In this document: positions 15,554-16,419 of the stretch, piece by piece | Numbering within the stretch: the stretch's first letter is position 1 | Layout of the letters: every line of letters starts with the position of its first letter | Assembly (NCBI GenBank): GCA_038093515.1 | Contig: JBBPSI010000390.1 | Location: forward strand, 1-16,419 | Length of the DNA stretch: 16,419 bases | Reading direction: 5' to 3' | From: Butyriboletus loyo | Taxonomy: Eukaryota; Basidiomycota; Agaricomycetes; Boletales; Boletaceae | The notes under the pieces: generated by a model | Database searches by the model: none | What the model was told of the DNA's origin: nothing | What the model saw: the letters and a program-made list of their open reading frames with translations, nothing else | Made by a program: the position numbers and the translations under genes

Positions 15554-16419
15554 CTTCACCTCGCTTCTGCTCTTCAGCAGTAAAGCCGCCCCACCCTCGC
15601 CCAACATTTCCATCCAACGTCCCAGACGCGTCGGTCGTTCTTTCCGCGTTCCTTCCCCCGAACCGGAACCCATCGTCGTCGACAACCCGTCGCCGCCACA
15701 TACTCCCGCCCCGCCAAACCCTGAACCCCAGTTTTCCCCTTTGCCCCAGTCTGACCCCGAACCCTCTTATCAACCCGAGGACCAGGGTCAAGGGCAGGAA
15801 AACGAACCGGAACCCAGCGACGACGGTTATCAAAGCGATTGGCTTGACAGAACCCCCCACGTTTCCCCTCACAACTCCCGCTCTCCCTCCCCGCCGTATT
15901 ACCCACCCGAAGATTCCTCTGACGACGAAGACAACGACGAGATGTCCGACAAAGGAAAGATCGTCCCTAAAGACTTCTCTGGTCTCAACGAGGATGCTTC
16001 GCGATGGCTCCTCGCTATGCGCACGTACTTCGCCGCCAACCAAAATGCATTCCCCGACGATGAGTCCAAAATCAACGCCCTCCTCATGAAAATGAGCGAA
16101 GGGAAAGGAAAGACGTTTTCCGAAGGCTGGATGGGCCTTCTCCTAGATGGGACCCCTACTCCGCGACAAAGGGAGTTCACCACCGTCTGTGAAGACTTCC
16201 ATCGTGTCTTCCATCCCTTCGACGTCGGAGAAAGCGCCCGCATTGACCTAGGGAACTTAAATCAAAACCGAGCCAACAAGAAAGACGGCTACGACACGTA
16301 CGTCACCGAATTCCAGCTGCTTGCTGCCAAGTCTGGAATCATAGATGAGAAAGCGCTCATCGAGTGGTTCATTCGCGGTCTCGACCCCCGCCTCGCCGAG
16401 TCTGTCCTCTCGTGCGAAA
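15552..16419 (+). CDS. gag: F2b gag with ATG-less leader, incomplete at window end
   Basis: The frame is open from the codon after TAG 15549-15551 to the window edge. Codons 15552-15941 form a Pro/Ser/acidic leader (PEPEPIVVDNPSPP, SYQPEDQGQGQENEPEPSDD, SDWLDRTPHVS, then PPEDSSDDEDNDE) without any ATG. The first ATG is 15942 (MSDKGKIVPKDFSGLNEDAS). The capsid follows as in F2a: SRWLLAMRTYF, FSEGWMGLLLDG, EDFHRVFHPFDVGESARIDL, GYDTYVTEFQLL, EKALIEWFIRGLDPRL. The zinc knuckle lies beyond the window. Either translation starts at 15942 and the leader is a relic of a longer gag, or it starts at a non-AUG codon; CTG at 15567 is conserved in F2a. An overlapping open frame at 15433-16089 is a shadow: it is Pro/Ser/Arg-rich and not homologous to anything retroviral. 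Confidence 0.85.
   Translation, partial: MFTSLLLFSSKAAPPSPNISIQRPRRVGRSFRVPSPEPEPIVVDNPSPPHTPAPPNPEPQFSPLPQSDPEPSYQPEDQGQGQENEPEPSDDGYQSDWLDRTPHVSPHNSRSPSPPYYPPEDSSDDEDNDEMSDKGKIVPKDFSGLNEDASRWLLAMRTYFAANQNAFPDDESKINALLMKMSEGKGKTFSEGWMGLLLDGTPTPRQREFTTVCEDFHRVFHPFDVGESARIDLGNLNQNRANKKDGYDTYVTEFQLLAAKSGIIDEKALIEWFIRGLDPRLAESVLSCE

Larger units (their letters stand above)
15116..16419 (+). mobile_element. F2b: F2 retrotransposon, 5' part, runs past the window
   Basis: It comprises a 5' LTR, self-priming site, leader and gag with no inactivating change visible up to the window end. It was inserted eleven bases inside the F1c element. It is the best-preserved element here and may be young. Confidence 0.9.

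Noticed and set aside
15433..16089. A 218-codon plus-strand open frame across the F2b LTR end and leader, and minus-strand frames at 15417-16043
   Set aside because: They overlap the true gag frame, start within the LTR at a GTG, show only Pro/Ser/Arg-rich or composition-driven sequence, and are not kept as protein in F2a.

Overview
This window looks like gene-poor, repeat-packed chromosomal DNA from a filamentous fungus, most likely an agaricomycete basidiomycete. The evidence is Ty3/gypsy chromovirus pol with a C-terminal chromodomain, LTRs beginning TGTTA and ending TAACA, and the remains of a spliced gene with short introns (52 and 78 nt, GTATGT donors). I see no intact host gene, rRNA, tRNA or CRISPR array. 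Nearly everything is nested LTR retrotransposons in different stages of decay.

I name three LTR families here. F1 has LTRs of about 490-535 bp (TGTTAT...ATAACA or similar), F2 about 427 bp (TGTTACG...CGTAACA) and F3 819 bp (TGTTAC...GTAACA, seen only as solo LTRs in minus orientation). Layout: 1-242 is the 3' part of an F1 LTR. 243-771 is a decayed spliced gene on the minus strand. 772-8453 is a full-length but dead F1 chromovirus (F1a: LTR, gag, protease, RT, RNase H, integrase, chromodomain, polypurine tract, LTR), whose protease is split by an F3 solo LTR (3762-4580). 8454-10332 holds a MITE with perfect 40-bp terminal inverted repeats (9039-9317), short palindromic repeats, a possible transposase relic and an LTR-like promoter remnant. 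10333-13892 is an F2 element (F2a) with its 5' LTR, a gag leader, an inverted F2 solo LTR (11134-11560) and gag. That gag is split by an F3 solo LTR (12469-13797), which itself contains an F1 solo LTR (12490-12994); both have perfect 5-bp target-site duplications. 13893-14618 is an RT/RNase H fragment on the opposite strand, joined tail to tail to the gag. 14619-15115 is an F1 5' LTR plus the first 11 bases of its internal region. A second F2 element (F2b, 15116 to window end) is inserted there; its gag is open to the end of the window.

The most interesting signals are regulatory. (1) F1 and F2 have no recognisable tRNA primer site. Instead, the sequence just inside the 5' LTR is the reverse complement of an 11-nt (F1) or 10-nt (F2) stretch located 32-35 bp downstream of the TATA box, which is the layout of Tf1-type self-priming. 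In F1 the two sites covary between subfamilies. (2) All three families carry a GGTCTGTGC box 23-25 bp upstream of TATA. (3) The F2 gag is preceded by about 130 conserved in-frame codons with no ATG, and none lies between the predicted transcript start and that gag in F2b. (4) The inactivating stop codons I can interpret are all explained by C-to-T changes, mostly CGA to TGA, as expected from deamination of methylated CpG or a RIP-like process.
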